A stretch of DNA of 64,000 nucleotides from Mesorhizobium sp. M1C.F.Ca.ET.210.01.1.1 (GCF_004791585.1 NZ_SRUU01000011.1:124001-188000), one strand, 5' to 3'. Shown: positions 46,580 through 56,220, counted from the first letter of the stretch. The notes: generated from the letters alone by a model not told the origin. Made by a program: numbers and translations.

Positions 46580-47707
46580 TCAAGCGCGGTTGTCGGGTCG
46601 AGTTGCGGCGCCGATCCGCCGGAAAATGAAGCTCTCCGCGCCCTCCGGCGCGGCTTCTGCCAGCGCGGCATCGGTCAGTATCGCCATGTGCTTGTGGATC
46701 GGCGACTTGATGCAGGCCGGATCCGTAGCAGCGGCATTGCCGGCAATCGCCATCGCCTGACACCTGCAGCCGCCCCAGTCGACCTCGCGACGCTCGCAGC
46801 TTCGACACGGCTCCTGCATCCACTCGGTGCCGCGGAAGGCATTGAATGCCGGTGAATCGCTCCAGATCTCGGCAAGCGTGCGCTCTCCGAAGCGCTCGAA
46901 CCGAAGCGAGGGAATCGTCTGCGCGGCATGGCACGGCAGCACCGTGCCGTCCGGGGCCACCATGAACGCGTCGCGCGCCCAGCCGCCCATGCACGGCTTG
47001 GGATAAGTGGCAAAATAGTCAGGCGTGACGAAATCGATGTTGATGATTCCGGCCAGCTGTTCCTGCGCCGCCGCGACGATGTCCGCCTGCCGGTCGACCG
47101 CGGCACGTTCGGGCATCAGCGCGTTGCGATTGGCCAGCGCCCAGCCGGCATACTGCACGTTGGCGATCTCGAGCCGCTCCGCGCCCAACGAAAGGGCCAG
47201 ATCGATGAATTCCGGCACTTCCTCGATGTTGTGACGATGGATCGGCGCGTTGATGGTGAGCGGCAGTCCGGCCGCGCGGGCGCGGCGTGCCGTTTCCAGC
47301 TTCCTCTGGTGGCTGCCCTTGCGGTTGCCGATGCGGTCGGTGGTCTCCTGGCGGGCACCCTGAAAGCTCAGTTGCAGGTGGTCGAGACCGGCTTCGGCAA
47401 AGGCCTCGATGCGGCCTTCGGCAATGTTGACGCCGGCGGTGATGAGGTTGGTGTAGACACCGCGCGCCGAAAGCCCGGCAATCAATTGCTCCAGATCGCG
47501 GCGCAGCGTCGGCTCGCCGCCGGACAGATGCACCTGCAGGACGCCGAGATCGGCGGCCTGCGAGAAGAGATCGAGCCAGGTCAGTGTGTCGAGCTCGCGA
47601 TTGGCCTTCAGCAATTCGAGCGGATTGGAGCAGTACGGGCACTGCAGCGGGCAACGATGCGTCAGTTCCGCCAGCATGCCGATCGGAGGCAGGAGGGGGG
47701 CGCTCAT
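46580..47707 (-). CDS. pqqE: PQQ biosynthesis radical SAM peptide cyclase PqqE
   Basis: A 375-residue radical SAM enzyme that joins Glu and Tyr side chains of PqqA by a carbon-carbon bond, with PqqD presenting the peptide. The radical SAM cluster motif THRCPLQCPYCSNP is at residues ~18-31, HLSGGEP at ~60, and SPASM-type auxiliary cysteines occur near the C-terminus (CRSCERREVDWGGCRCQ). The ATG at 47707 overlaps the pqqD stop by four bases. It is the last gene of pqqABCDE. Confidence 0.93.
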   Translation of the reverse strand: MSAPLLPPIGMLAELTHRCPLQCPYCSNPLELLKANRELDTLTWLDLFSQAADLGVLQVHLSGGEPTLRRDLEQLIAGLSARGVYTNLITAGVNIAEGRIEAFAEAGLDHLQLSFQGARQETTDRIGNRKGSHQRKLETARRARAAGLPLTINAPIHRHNIEEVPEFIDLALSLGAERLEIANVQYAGWALANRNALMPERAAVDRQADIVAAAQEQLAGIINIDFVTPDYFATYPKPCMGGWARDAFMVAPDGTVLPCHAAQTIPSLRFERFGERTLAEIWSDSPAFNAFRGTEWMQEPCRSCERREVDWGGCRCQAMAIAGNAAATDPACIKSPIHKHMAILTDAALAEAAPEGAESFIFRRIGAATRPDNRA

Positions 47708-48000
47708 AGCTTCACCAAAAGCTTGTCCGACCATTCCTGCAGGAAGGCGATGACGTCGGCCGCCACGGCCTCCCGATCCGCATCATAGTCGGCCGCGAGG
47801 TCGGCGATGATGTGGTCGACGGTGGACCGCCCGTCGCAGCGGCGCAAAATGTCGAGGCTGATCTCGTTCGGCCAGAAGACCTTCTCCGGCGAAAGCACGG
47901 CGAAGGCCTGCCGCACGGGGTCGTATTGTATGCGCACATGCTTCGGCAGCGATGGCGTTGATCGCAGCGACACGATGGCTCTTTCGCGCAGCCCCGTCAT
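47704..48000 (-). CDS. pqqD: PQQ biosynthesis peptide chaperone PqqD
   Basis: A 98-residue RiPP recognition protein that binds PqqA and delivers it to PqqE. Conserved wording includes HVRIQYDPVRQAFAVLSPEKV, an NEISLDILRRCDG helix and VIAFLQEWSDKLLV. The ATG at 48000 overlaps the pqqC stop by four bases; the longer frame upstream is a shadow of pqqC. Confidence 0.92.
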   Translation of the reverse strand: MTGLRERAIVSLRSTPSLPKHVRIQYDPVRQAFAVLSPEKVFWPNEISLDILRRCDGRSTVDHIIADLAADYDADREAVAADVIAFLQEWSDKLLVKL

Positions 48001-48755
48001 AAGGCCGCCTCCGGGCGGAAGGTGCCGGGCGGTATGTTTCCCGGCTCGCCATAGGCGTGTTGAAGCGCGTCTAGCATGGCCCACAGTATGTCGCATTTGA
48101 ACACCAGCGCATCGATCGCCTGCTGCTGGCGCTCCGCCGTGTCGGCGTGGCCCAGCACATAGGCGAGGGCGAAGTCGGCATCGCGCGACGCCTGTTCGGG
48201 CCGCCGGCTGAAATAAGCCAGCGTATCCTCGGTGATGTAGTCGTATTTCGCCAGCATCGCCGGCACCCGCTCGCCGATGATGGTTGGCGAGAACATCTCG
48301 GTCAGCGACGACGCGACCGCCTCGAGCAGCGTCCGGTTCGTGCAGAAGGAAAGGTAGGCGCCGACGGCGAAACGGGTCGCCGGCAGCGCCAGCCTTTCGC
48401 TCCTGACCGCTTCGGCATCGATGCCGAGCGAGGTCGCCAGATGCAGCCAGCGCGCGATGCCGCCGCTCCAGCCATCCTCGCCGTCGTGGTCCTCGATGCG
48501 TTTGCGCCAGGCGGCGCGAAACGCCGGATCCTCGGCATGTGCTAGGATCATGGCGTCCTTGCGCGGAATGACGGCCTGGTAGCAATAGCGGTTCAGCGCC
48601 CAGGCCTGCATTTCGGCCTTCGACAGGGCGCCGCTGGTCATTCTGTGATGGAAGGGATGGCGGTTGTGATAGCGCTCGTCACCGACCCGCCGCAGCACGG
48701 CCTCGAGCCCGCTCTTGGATAGGCCACCTTGGGCCGCGTCGTGAAAGTCACTCAA
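47997..48755 (-). CDS. pqqC: pyrroloquinoline-quinone synthase PqqC
   Basis: A 252-residue cofactorless oxidase that performs the final eight-electron oxidation giving PQQ. Typical segments are YHNRHPFHHRM, LNRYCYQAVIPRKDAMI and HDGEDGWSGGI, all containing active-site residues of the family. The start is TTG 48755, overlapping pqqB by four bases (TTGA). Length is standard. Confidence 0.93.
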   Translation of the reverse strand: MSDFHDAAQGGLSKSGLEAVLRRVGDERYHNRHPFHHRMTSGALSKAEMQAWALNRYCYQAVIPRKDAMILAHAEDPAFRAAWRKRIEDHDGEDGWSGGIARWLHLATSLGIDAEAVRSERLALPATRFAVGAYLSFCTNRTLLEAVASSLTEMFSPTIIGERVPAMLAKYDYITEDTLAYFSRRPEQASRDADFALAYVLGHADTAERQQQAIDALVFKCDILWAMLDALQHAYGEPGNIPPGTFRPEAAL

Positions 48756-49690
48756 AATTCGATCTCCATTCCATCCCGGGCGACTTCCCAGCCGGCCGCC
48801 TTGACCGCCGCGTGCTCGGCGGAATTCTCGTCAAGAACAGGATTGGTGTTGTTGACATGGACGAAGATGCGGCGGCCGATCTTCACATCGGCCAGGCCGG
48901 CAATCGAACCCGCTTCGCCAGACATTGCGATGTGCCCCATGCGCGCACCGGTTTTCTGGCCGACGCGGGCAAAGATCATCTCGTCGTCCGTGTAGACGGT
49001 GCCGTCGAACAGAAGGCAGGCGGCATCGGCCACACGCGTGCGCAGGGAGGCATCGATGCGGGCGCAGCCCGGGATGTAGAAGACAGCGCCGCGACTGCCG
49101 GCCCCGGTGATGCGCACTCCGATCGTGTCACCCGAGTCGGAGCTGAAATCGGCGCTGGGATCGCCTCTTTGCTCGAGATAGAGCGCGATCTTGCTGGGCA
49201 CGGGAAAGGCGTCGACGACCACACCGGTCCCATGGCCGTCGGCATCGCGGATCGCCAGTTCCTCTGTTGGCGCCAGGAGGCGCCGCGGCACGATCGCCGG
49301 ATCGAGGACATTGAAAATCGAATTCGCCTCCAGCGTCGCCAGCACCTGTGCCGTTGCATAGATGGCGAAAGGCTGTCGCTCCCGCAGGCTGAGCAGGCCG
49401 GCGATATGGTCCACGTCGGCATTGGTCAGCACCACGGCGCGGATCGGCGTCGAGCGCAGCGGCGCGTCGGCCGCTGGCTGCAGTTCAGGCGTTTGCGCAA
49501 TCTGCTGGCGAATGTCGGGCGATGCGTTGAAAAGAACCCAGCCTGTCCCGTCCGCCGATGCGGCGATGCATGATTGGGTTCGTGAATGCACGCTGGACAT
49601 CCCGGTCCGAGCCGCGCGGCTCAGGCGATAGTTGCAGTTCCATTGCGGAAAGCCGCCTCCCGCCGCCGACCCGATGATCTTCACGCGCAT
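48752..49690 (-). CDS. pqqB: PQQ biosynthesis protein PqqB
   Basis: A 312-residue metallo-beta-lactamase-fold protein, thought to hydroxylate the tyrosine of the cross-linked precursor. It begins VKIIGSAAGGGFPQWNCN, a near-invariant PqqB start, and contains TNADVDHIAGLLSLRE (metal-binding Asp/His) and FVHVNNTNPVL. It lies 153 bases downstream of pqqA and is coupled to pqqC. No strong ribosome site is seen. Confidence 0.93.
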   Translation of the reverse strand: MRVKIIGSAAGGGFPQWNCNYRLSRAARTGMSSVHSRTQSCIAASADGTGWVLFNASPDIRQQIAQTPELQPAADAPLRSTPIRAVVLTNADVDHIAGLLSLRERQPFAIYATAQVLATLEANSIFNVLDPAIVPRRLLAPTEELAIRDADGHGTGVVVDAFPVPSKIALYLEQRGDPSADFSSDSGDTIGVRITGAGSRGAVFYIPGCARIDASLRTRVADAACLLFDGTVYTDDEMIFARVGQKTGARMGHIAMSGEAGSIAGLADVKIGRRIFVHVNNTNPVLDENSAEHAAVKAAGWEVARDGMEIEF

Positions 49691-49794
49691 GGCAATGCCC
49701 GCTCCGCGGCCCGTTTGACCGGCAGGAAATTCACGGCGGTAAACGGCTTCGCGTCCGCGTTTCCCGCGGCAAAGCCCGTCGCGAAGACATCACG

Positions 49795-49822
49795 CGGCAA
49801 GGGGGCGCATGCCCCTGTTGCC
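49795..49822 (-). terminator. hairpin between pqqA and pqqB (possible attenuator)
   Basis: About 20 bases past the pqqA stop, the transcript can fold as GGCAA, CA, GGGG, a short loop, CCCC, C, TTGCC. Such hairpins after pqqA are a common way to make more precursor than enzymes. Arms are imperfect and there is no T-run. Confidence 0.45.
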
Positions 49823-49843
49823 AGGAGCATGCACCTTCGCGGC

Positions 49844-49942
49844 CTACTTCCTGGGAGGAATTTCAGCAGGCAGATACCGCGAAATTTCGAAGCCCGCAGC
49901 AACCTGGCACATGGTCGGTTTCTTCCAGCTCTTCTTCTTCAT
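49844..49942 (-). CDS. pqqA: PQQ precursor peptide PqqA
   Basis: A 32-codon gene. It encodes a Lys-rich N-terminus (MKKKSWKKPTM) followed by FEISRYLPAE, in which Glu19 and Tyr23 show the invariant E-x3-Y spacing of residues that PqqE links into PQQ. GAGGAG lies upstream of the ATG at 49942. It heads the pqq operon. Confidence 0.94.
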   Translation of the reverse strand: MKKKSWKKPTMCQVAAGFEISRYLPAEIPPRK

Positions 49943-50130
49943 GGCATTCTCCTCTTTTGCCAGCCCGAAGGGGCCGGTCATGTCGTTGGCGCCATTGCGG
50001 GCTATGCAATGGCTCGTCCATCACTTCACAAATGGACAAATGAAACACTGGGTTCTCAAACAACAAAAAAATCGGCCTCGCAGATCAGTTCCTTTCCTCC
50101 ATCGCCTGTCCCGTTTCGCGCCGCTCAGGC

Positions 50131-51003
50131 TCACCCCGGCGTCGCCGTGATCGGGTTGTCATGTTCGTCGATCAGCGGCACGTTGTAGTCGAGCAGGAGC
50201 TTGTTGATCTCTGCCTGGTTCTCCCGGATCACTTTGTTGAGCGTGCGCTTCCATTCCTGGTCGGATGGACGTACCCCCATGGTGATGCGGTAGGACATGC
50301 GCGAGCCGGTCCTTTCCTTGACCAGCGGGACGATCGCAACGTCCGCATTGAGTTGCCTGGCATAGTAGCCTGCCATCGGTCCCCACAGGATCGCCGCGTC
50401 TATCTTGCCGGCAAGCATGTCCTTGATCACAACCTCTCCCATCGACGGGGTGACGCGCGTATCGACGGTCAGCGGGTAGATTTTTGCCGTTCGCAAGAGT
50501 TTGTTGGCGGCCATGTTGGCGGTTGGCGGCGTGCGTTCGACGATGCCAATCCTCTTGCCGGTGAGTTTCGGATCCTCGATCGTCTCGACACCCTCGAGAT
50601 CGTCGCCCTTCGGATGAACAAGCACGTAGGAGGAGCGATAGTAGGCGTTGGTGTTCTGCACCAGTTCATCACCCTGGGCATAACCCATGATGACGTCGCA
50701 TCGGTTGGCGGCAAGAGTGTTGCGCACGAAGCCTATGACGGTCGGAAACCAGGTGTAGGCGACCGACTTCCTTCCCGTCTTCCTGGCAACCAGCTCGGCC
50801 AGCTTGTTCTCGAAACCTTGGCCGCTCTGGTCGGTGAACGGCATGTTCGAAGGATCGGCGCAGACGCGCAGTGTATCCGGATCGACCAGTTCGCCCGCTG
50901 CCCCGAGGCCTGCGCCTTGCGCCTGGGCGTTCGACGGCGACATGGCGAGTGCGCCGAGGATCAGCAAGACGACACGCAGGCTGGATGCGTCACGGCCGTT
51001 CAT
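50131..51003 (-). CDS. xoxJ: methanol-oxidation associated periplasmic binding protein XoxJ
   Basis: A 290-residue MoxJ/XoxJ protein of the solute-binding-protein fold, proposed to help assemble or activate the methanol dehydrogenase. A signal peptide (VVLLILGALAMSPSNAQAQ) is followed by LRVCADPSNMPFTDQSGQGFE and CDVIMGYAQGDELV, typical of quinoprotein-associated binding proteins. The ATG at 51003 lies one base after the xoxG stop. It ends the xoxF-xoxG-xoxJ set. Confidence 0.9.
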   Translation of the reverse strand: MNGRDASSLRVVLLILGALAMSPSNAQAQGAGLGAAGELVDPDTLRVCADPSNMPFTDQSGQGFENKLAELVARKTGRKSVAYTWFPTVIGFVRNTLAANRCDVIMGYAQGDELVQNTNAYYRSSYVLVHPKGDDLEGVETIEDPKLTGKRIGIVERTPPTANMAANKLLRTAKIYPLTVDTRVTPSMGEVVIKDMLAGKIDAAILWGPMAGYYARQLNADVAIVPLVKERTGSRMSYRITMGVRPSDQEWKRTLNKVIRENQAEINKLLLDYNVPLIDEHDNPITATPG

Positions 51004-51004
51004 G

Positions 51005-51529
51005 TCACCCACCCATGCATGATGCTTCGGCATCCTTCGCCGCCTTAGCCTTGTCTTCGTGCTTGGGCGGTCTTCCGCGGGGTGCAACGCCATCGGCGCG
51101 GGCGCGCAGATAGATGTAGAGATCGTCCAGGTAGCAATAGACGTTCTTGTTGTCGCCGAAGGCAGGCATGACGTTTTCCTTGCCGTTGCCGGTATTCTTG
51201 CGGCCCTGGGCGACGATCGAGAGGAAAGTGGGGTAGTCGATGTTTTTCAGGCTGTTCGCCAGGGCCGGCGCGTAGCTCGAACCCGTTCCGTCCTGTCCGT
51301 GGCAGACATGGCAGTCCGAGTGATAGCGGCGATAGCCGCTGAAGGTGTACCAATCCACGGTTCCGTTTTCGATTTTGTAAGTTGGATTTCCATCCGCATC
51401 CAAATATTTGCCGCCCTCTTCCTTCACCGCCTTGGCTTTTTCGGCGCTGTCCTCGGCCCGCGCCAGACTTGAGCCGGCCAGAGGCAGAAGAGCCAGGGCG
51501 AGAACGGAAATTGCAATGCGAACAAACAT
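51005..51529 (-). CDS. xoxG: XoxF-associated cytochrome c (XoxG)
   Basis: A 174-residue exported cytochrome c with signal peptide (residues 1-25) and one haem motif, Cys73-x-x-Cys76-His77 (CHVCHG). The acceptor role for electrons from the lanthanide methanol dehydrogenase is established for this family. A conserved MPAFGDNKNVYCYLDDLYIYL segment supplies the Met ligand region and an extra Cys. The short lysine-rich tail is normal. Confidence 0.9.
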   Translation of the reverse strand: MFVRIAISVLALALLPLAGSSLARAEDSAEKAKAVKEEGGKYLDADGNPTYKIENGTVDWYTFSGYRRYHSDCHVCHGQDGTGSSYAPALANSLKNIDYPTFLSIVAQGRKNTGNGKENVMPAFGDNKNVYCYLDDLYIYLRARADGVAPRGRPPKHEDKAKAAKDAEASCMGG

Positions 51530-51612
51530 TCAGACGCTTCCTTCTTTTGCCAAAGGACAAAGGGTTTGCCGTCGCGCAGCAGCGTTGATCGATGTTTCGG
51601 TTGCGCGGCAAA

Positions 51613-51653
51613 TCGAGAGCCCGGGAATACCTCCGGGAGATCCGGGCTCTCGA
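51613..51653. terminator. strong hairpin between xoxF and xoxG
   Basis: Perfect 12-base arms (51613-51624 TCGAGAGCCCGG with its complement at 51642-51653) and a 17-base loop, 38 bases after the xoxF stop. It could terminate part of the transcription or stabilise the xoxF message, so that xoxF is made in excess over xoxG and xoxJ. There is no clear T-run. Confidence 0.75.
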
Positions 51654-51691
51654 ATATTCAGGCCTTCGGTCTCTAAGGCCGTTTCCGGATA

Positions 51692-53593
51692 TCAGTCCGG
51701 AAGACCGAAGACGGTCAGCTGGCCGCCCAGCGTGGTGTAGTCGGCAAGTGCTGCGTAGCCACCGACTGCTCCCAGGCCTGCGGTTCCAACCACTGCGGCC
51801 TGATCGCCTTGAGCGCGGCCCTGATCGACGGCGCCATGCCAGGCAGCCGCGTTGTCGGGTGACAGCAACCCGCCGGCGAGGCCGATGCCGGCCCATCCGC
51901 CGACGCCGGACAGCACGGCGATGTACTGTTTGCCGTTGTGCTCGAAGGGGGTGACGTTGCCGATGATGCCGGACGGGGTCTTGAACTTGTAGAGTTCCTT
52001 GCCCTTCTCATCGACCGCCTTGATGTAGCCTTCGAGCGTGCCGTAGAAGATGACGTCGCCGGCGGTCGCCAGGGCGCCCGACCACACCGAGAACTGCTCG
52101 GGCTTCGACCAGACGATCTCGCCTTTGGCAGCATCCCAGGCAATGAAGTTGCCCATATTGCCGTCACCGCCGGGTGCGGGATACATCGACACCGTGGCGC
52201 CCACATAAGGCTGGCCGGCCGTGTAGCTCACCTTATATGGCTCATAGTCCATGCAGACATGGTTGGTCGGCACATAGAACAGTCCGGTCTTCGGCGAGTA
52301 TGCGGCCGGCTGCTGGTCCTTGGTTCCAAGCGCTGCCGGGCAGATGCCCGTCGAGTTGGTGTCTTCGCCGTTCTGCTGCGTCGAATATTTCGCCACGACC
52401 TGCGGACGGCCGTATTCCTTGCTCTTGGGGTCCATGTTGACCTCAGTCGCCCAGTTCACCGCCGGATCGTATTTCTTGGCAACGAGAAGCTCGCCGCTGG
52501 CGCGATCCATGGTGTAGGCGAAGCCGTTGCGGTCGAAATGCACCAGCACGTCATGCTTCTTGCCTTTGACCTCCATGCCGTCGACGAGGATCATCTCGTT
52601 GATGCCGTCATAGTCCCACTCGTCATGCGGGGTCATCTGGTAGACCCATTTCGCCTTGCCGGTGTCGGCATCGCGGGCGAAGATCGTCATCGACCAGCGA
52701 TTGTCGCCGGGGCGCTGGACCGGGTTCCAGGTCGAGGGATTGCCGGTGCCGTAATAGACGAGGTTCAGCTTGGGATCATAGGAATACCATCCCCATGTCG
52801 TGCCGCCGCCGGTCTTCCACTGCTCGCCTTCCCAAGTACTCGTGCCGGAGTCCTTTCCCACCGGCTTGCCAAGTTGCGTGGTCTTTTCGGGGTCGAGCAG
52901 GGTGTCGGCATCCGGACCTTCCGAATAGGCCTTCCAGGCGAGCTTGCCGTCCTTCAGATTGTACGCGGCCAACCAACCGCGGACACCGAACTCCGCGCCG
53001 GAGACACCAACGAGAACCTTGTCCTTGACGACCACGGGCGCCGAAGTCCCGGATTCACCCTTTCCGCCGTCCGTGTTCTCGCCGTTCTTGACCGACCACA
53101 CGACCTTGCCGGTCTTGGCATCGAGCGCAACGACGGTGGTGTCGGCCTGGTTGAGAATGATCTTGCCGTCCCCGTAAGCGACGCCGCGATTGACCGTGTC
53201 GCAGCACATGATCGGAATGACGTTCGTGTCTTGCTTGGGCTCGTATTTCCAGAGGATCTTCCCGTCGTTGTTGAGATCGAGGGCGTAGACGATGTTGGGG
53301 AAGGGTGTGTGAACATACATCACGTCGCCGATGATCAGCGGTCCACCCTCATGGCCGCGCAGCACGCCAGTCGAGAAGGTCCACTTGACCTGCAGATTCT
53401 TCACGTTTTCCTTGGTGATCTGCTTGAGCTTGGAGTATCGGGTGTTGGCGTAATCGCCAGTCTGCATCACCCAATCTTTCGGGTTTTCGGCCATTTTCGC
53501 GAGTTCTTCGTTGGCTGACGCTATATAGGACGCGCCGAACGACAGTAGCGCAGAGGTCGTTGCGATGTAGGTAGCTTGCGTAAGTGCTCGCAT
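51692..53593 (-). CDS. xoxF: lanthanide-dependent methanol dehydrogenase XoxF
   Basis: A 633-residue PQQ-dependent periplasmic alcohol dehydrogenase (eight-bladed propeller) oxidising methanol. A signal peptide occupies residues 1-28. The vicinal disulfide Cys130-Cys131 ([10 protein letters not shown]) that stacks on PQQ is present. The catalytic Asp327 is followed two residues later by Asp329 ([10 protein letters not shown]); this second Asp coordinates the lanthanide and distinguishes XoxF from calcium-type MxaF, which has Ala there. ATG at 53593 has GGGAGGAA upstream. There is no mxaI-type small subunit gene, as expected for XoxF. Confidence 0.95.
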   Translation of the reverse strand: MRALTQATYIATTSALLSFGASYIASANEELAKMAENPKDWVMQTGDYANTRYSKLKQITKENVKNLQVKWTFSTGVLRGHEGGPLIIGDVMYVHTPFPNIVYALDLNNDGKILWKYEPKQDTNVIPIMCCDTVNRGVAYGDGKIILNQADTTVVALDAKTGKVVWSVKNGENTDGGKGESGTSAPVVVKDKVLVGVSGAEFGVRGWLAAYNLKDGKLAWKAYSEGPDADTLLDPEKTTQLGKPVGKDSGTSTWEGEQWKTGGGTTWGWYSYDPKLNLVYYGTGNPSTWNPVQRPGDNRWSMTIFARDADTGKAKWVYQMTPHDEWDYDGINEMILVDGMEVKGKKHDVLVHFDRNGFAYTMDRASGELLVAKKYDPAVNWATEVNMDPKSKEYGRPQVVAKYSTQQNGEDTNSTGICPAALGTKDQQPAAYSPKTGLFYVPTNHVCMDYEPYKVSYTAGQPYVGATVSMYPAPGGDGNMGNFIAWDAAKGEIVWSKPEQFSVWSGALATAGDVIFYGTLEGYIKAVDEKGKELYKFKTPSGIIGNVTPFEHNGKQYIAVLSGVGGWAGIGLAGGLLSPDNAAAWHGAVDQGRAQGDQAAVVGTAGLGAVGGYAALADYTTLGGQLTVFGLPD

Positions 53594-54290
53594 CAAATTC
53601 CTCCCAGGTTGACAACAAGAAATCAGTCTTCAGGCTCGCAAGAGCCCGGCAAAGCGATTCATCGTGGGAAGTATTTCCGGCAGCTGTCACAACCTAAGCT
53701 GTCAATAGCAGAGGCGCATTTCTGCCCTCCACCAAGTCAGCTCTAGCCTGCACCCGCCCAATTGGCCTACGAAAGACTACCGCCGTTCCCGAATTACAGC
53801 GGCATCCTTGAAGCCGGAAACGAGGTAAGGCTATGTCATTGCAAAATATCAGGCAAGGAAAAACCCCCGCTTGGAGCGTGCGCTGCAGCATCTATATATT
53901 GCAATGCAACATGAAGAAGAATAATAAAAACTGACTAAAACGAAGATAGGCCGATGGTATAAGAGCGAAATTTTCTCACACAAAATTCCTATTTCTTCGT
54001 ATTTTTCCTATGAAAAGCTTCACGATGTATTTAATCAGTGTTTTTCAATCACATCTTTCTGACATTTTTTGGTTGACAGTAGTGGATGAGTCGCGAAAAC
54101 TACTCAGGAATTTGGGGCGCCTGACCGACCGTGAGGCCGCCCTGAAGCGCTGATGTCGGAGGGCAAAGCATTCCTCCTTTGGTCCTATACGGGGGTGGTG
54201 AGAACTTGACCGGGCGTACGGCATGTCGCCAACTGGGCAGCGATAATGCCGTCGCGCTGCGCCGCGCCCAGGCAATAGGAGGAATTTCTC
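53594..54290. promoter_or_regulatory. divergent control region of xoxF, with an AT-rich island
   Basis: 697 bases without a credible gene. It must carry the xoxF promoter and that of the plus-strand gene at 54291. Bases ~53885-54070 are strikingly AT-rich compared with the GC-rich surroundings, containing runs such as AATAATAAAAACTGAC and TATTTCTTCGTATTTTTCC. This is where regulator binding or nucleoid proteins would be expected. Small open frames inside are unconvincing. AGGAGG of the 54291 gene lies at its right end. Confidence 0.55.
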
Positions 54291-54644
54291 ATGGCCAGAT
54301 ATGTCGGATTTTCGATCCTGCCGCTCTTCCTTTCGTCGACAATGGCGCTTGCAAATCCGGCCGGCGCGGCGGGAGACTATCCGACGGCGACGATTGTCGA
54401 CTATGTGCTCGGCTGCATGCAGACGAATGGCCAGACACGTCAGGCGTTGGAGAGCTGTTCCTGCTCGATCGACGTCATCGCCTCGATCATCCCTTACGAC
54501 CACTACGAGAGGGCCGAGACCTTCAAGAGCATGTCTCTGACGACAGGTGAGAATGCGGGCTTGTTCCGCGAAAGCGCGCCGGCGAAAGCCGCGCGAACGG
54601 AGCTGAAGCGTGCGCAGGCGGAAGCCGACGTGCGTTGCTTCTGA
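54291..54644 (+). CDS. exported small protein next to xoxF, unknown function
   Basis: A 117-residue protein with a signal peptide (residues 1-27, FSILPLFLSSTMALANPAGA) and several cysteines, including a CSCS motif (GCMQTNGQTRQALESCSCSID). It has an AGGAGG site eight bases before its ATG, so it is a real gene. Family not recognised; similar small cysteine-containing proteins are found near PQQ alcohol dehydrogenases. It is divergent from xoxF and convergent with the ABC ATPase gene. Confidence 0.72.
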   Translation: MARYVGFSILPLFLSSTMALANPAGAAGDYPTATIVDYVLGCMQTNGQTRQALESCSCSIDVIASIIPYDHYERAETFKSMSLTTGENAGLFRESAPAKAARTELKRAQAEADVRCF

Positions 54645-54683
54645 TTCGACTCCTTCAAGGGGTATCCCGCTCACTGCGGGCGA

Positions 54684-55424
54684 TCAGGTCACGCCTGGAA
54701 ATGTTTGATGGAACGACCGCAAAAGGTCGCCCGTCGCGTCTGGGCTGCGGTGTTGCCTCGGTAGGCTTACATCGAAAATGCCGAGCACATGCGCGGGCCG
54801 CGGCGCGAGCACGATGATGCGATCCGAGAGCGTCAGGGCCTCGGTCAGATTGTGCGTCACCATAAGGGCGGTCGTGGGCCGGGCCGACCAGACCGCAAGA
54901 AGCAGGCGCCGGAGCTGCTCGGCGGTCCGCCCGTCAAGCGAGACGAAGGGCTCGTCCAGGAAAAGCACAGCCGGTTCGGTCGCGAAAGCCCTCGCAAGTG
55001 CCGCCCTTCGCGCAAGGCCAAGCGAGAGCTCCGCCGGATAGAGTGAGCGCATGCCGGTAAGACCGAGCGAGGCAAACAGCCCGTCGAGATTTTTCGTTCG
55101 CAGGTCTTTCGGCAGCGCCAGCCTGACATTCTGCTCCACCGTCCGCCAGGGCAGCAGGGTGGGTTCCTGGAACACAGCGGCTATGCGGTGCGAACCGACT
55201 TCAGGCAGTTGGAAGGATCCGGAAAACTGCTTATCGAGCCCAAGCAGAATACGCAGCGTCGTGGTCTTGCCGCAGCCCGATGGTCCGAGCAGGCAAGCGA
55301 ACTCGCCTTGCCGGACCTCGAAGGAAAGGTTCTTGAGCGCCGTGACCGAGACGCCTTGCGCGGACCTGAAGGTCTTTTCGGCGATGTCGACCCTAAGCGG
55401 GACGGCGGCGCCAACGGGTTGCAT
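54684..55424 (-). CDS. NitT/TauT-type ABC transporter ATP-binding protein
   Basis: A 246-residue ATPase with Walker A LGPSGCGKTTTLRILLG, a divergent signature LSLGLARRAALARAF (the usual LSGGMxQR reads LSLGLARR) and Walker B VLFLDEPFVSLD. It belongs to the nitrate/sulfonate/taurine subfamily. The ATG at 55424 overlaps the permease gene by 32 bases; a TTG at 55463 is the alternative. Its place beside xoxF suggests import of a methylotrophy-related nutrient. Confidence 0.82.
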   Translation of the reverse strand: MQPVGAAVPLRVDIAEKTFRSAQGVSVTALKNLSFEVRQGEFACLLGPSGCGKTTTLRILLGLDKQFSGSFQLPEVGSHRIAAVFQEPTLLPWRTVEQNVRLALPKDLRTKNLDGLFASLGLTGMRSLYPAELSLGLARRAALARAFATEPAVLFLDEPFVSLDGRTAEQLRRLLLAVWSARPTTALMVTHNLTEALTLSDRIIVLAPRPAHVLGIFDVSLPRQHRSPDATGDLLRSFHQTFPGVT

Positions 55425-56220
55425 GTCGTTCAACGGGCTGCACCAGAAGAAGTTCGACGACAAGCATCACGGCCACGAACGCCAGCGTGTAGGCGAGAAT
55501 GGCAGCGACGTCGAAAAGCTGGAAATAGAGATAGATCTGGAAGCCCACGCCGTTGGAGCGGCCGAGCAGTTCGACCACCAGGACGATCTTCCATATGAGG
55601 GCGATGCCTGAGCGCGAGGCCGCGGCCAGGTAGGGCTGCAGTTGCGGCAGCAGGATATGGCGGACGCGGTCGAGGGGGCCGAAGCGGTAGACTGCCGCCA
55701 TTTCGGCGTAACGCGGGTCCAGCGCCCTGGCGCCTTCGCGCATGGTCACCACGACGTTCGGGATCTTGTTCACGGCAACCGCGCCTATCGCCGCGACCTC
55801 GTTGAGGCCGAACCAGATATAGGCCAGCACGATGATCACCAGCGCGGGGATATTGAGGAACAGGATTACCCAGGGATTGAAGAACCGGTCCGCGCCGCGA
55901 TAGCTGCCGAGGAGAATCCCGATCACCGATCCGGCGATCATGGCGACGAGGTATGCCGCGGCAACCCGGCCCAGCGTTGCACCGAGATGGTAGAAAAGGT
56001 CGCCGCTCGCCGCCTCTCTCAGCAGTACCTGCCAAACCTCTTCCGGACCCGGAAAGGCACGGCTCGGCCAGGCATTCGCCGCCAGGCTCCACAGCAAGCA
56101 GAGCCCGAGCAGGGAGATCGTCACCGTCAGCGCGGGCATCAGCGCCGCTGCGGGGCCGGAACGGGTGGAAATGTCGGCCGAGCCGCCAGGCGTGCGATCG
56201 CCGGTATCTCCTGCGGTCAT
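55393..56220 (-). CDS. NitT/TauT-type ABC transporter permease
   Basis: A 275-residue inner-membrane permease with about six helices and a BPD_transp_1 loop (the EAA-like motif ALDPRYAEMAAVYRFGPLDR). The N-terminus holds a first hydrophobic segment at ~30-50. The ATG at 56220 overlaps the binding-protein gene by four bases, and its 3' end overlaps the ATPase gene. Confidence 0.86.
   Translation of the reverse strand: MTAGDTGDRTPGGSADISTRSGPAAALMPALTVTISLLGLCLLWSLAANAWPSRAFPGPEEVWQVLLREAASGDLFYHLGATLGRVAAAYLVAMIAGSVIGILLGSYRGADRFFNPWVILFLNIPALVIIVLAYIWFGLNEVAAIGAVAVNKIPNVVVTMREGARALDPRYAEMAAVYRFGPLDRVRHILLPQLQPYLAAASRSGIALIWKIVLVVELLGRSNGVGFQIYLYFQLFDVAAILAYTLAFVAVMLVVELLLVQPVERHATRWRRRPA

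Noticed and set aside
53694..53891. 65-residue minus-strand ORF upstream of xoxF
   Set aside because: No ribosome site of note, no family, and it overlaps the probable promoter area.
54045..54674. 209-residue minus-strand ORF opposite the 54291 gene
   Set aside because: Antisense to the small exported protein with good ribosome site and signal peptide; no motif.
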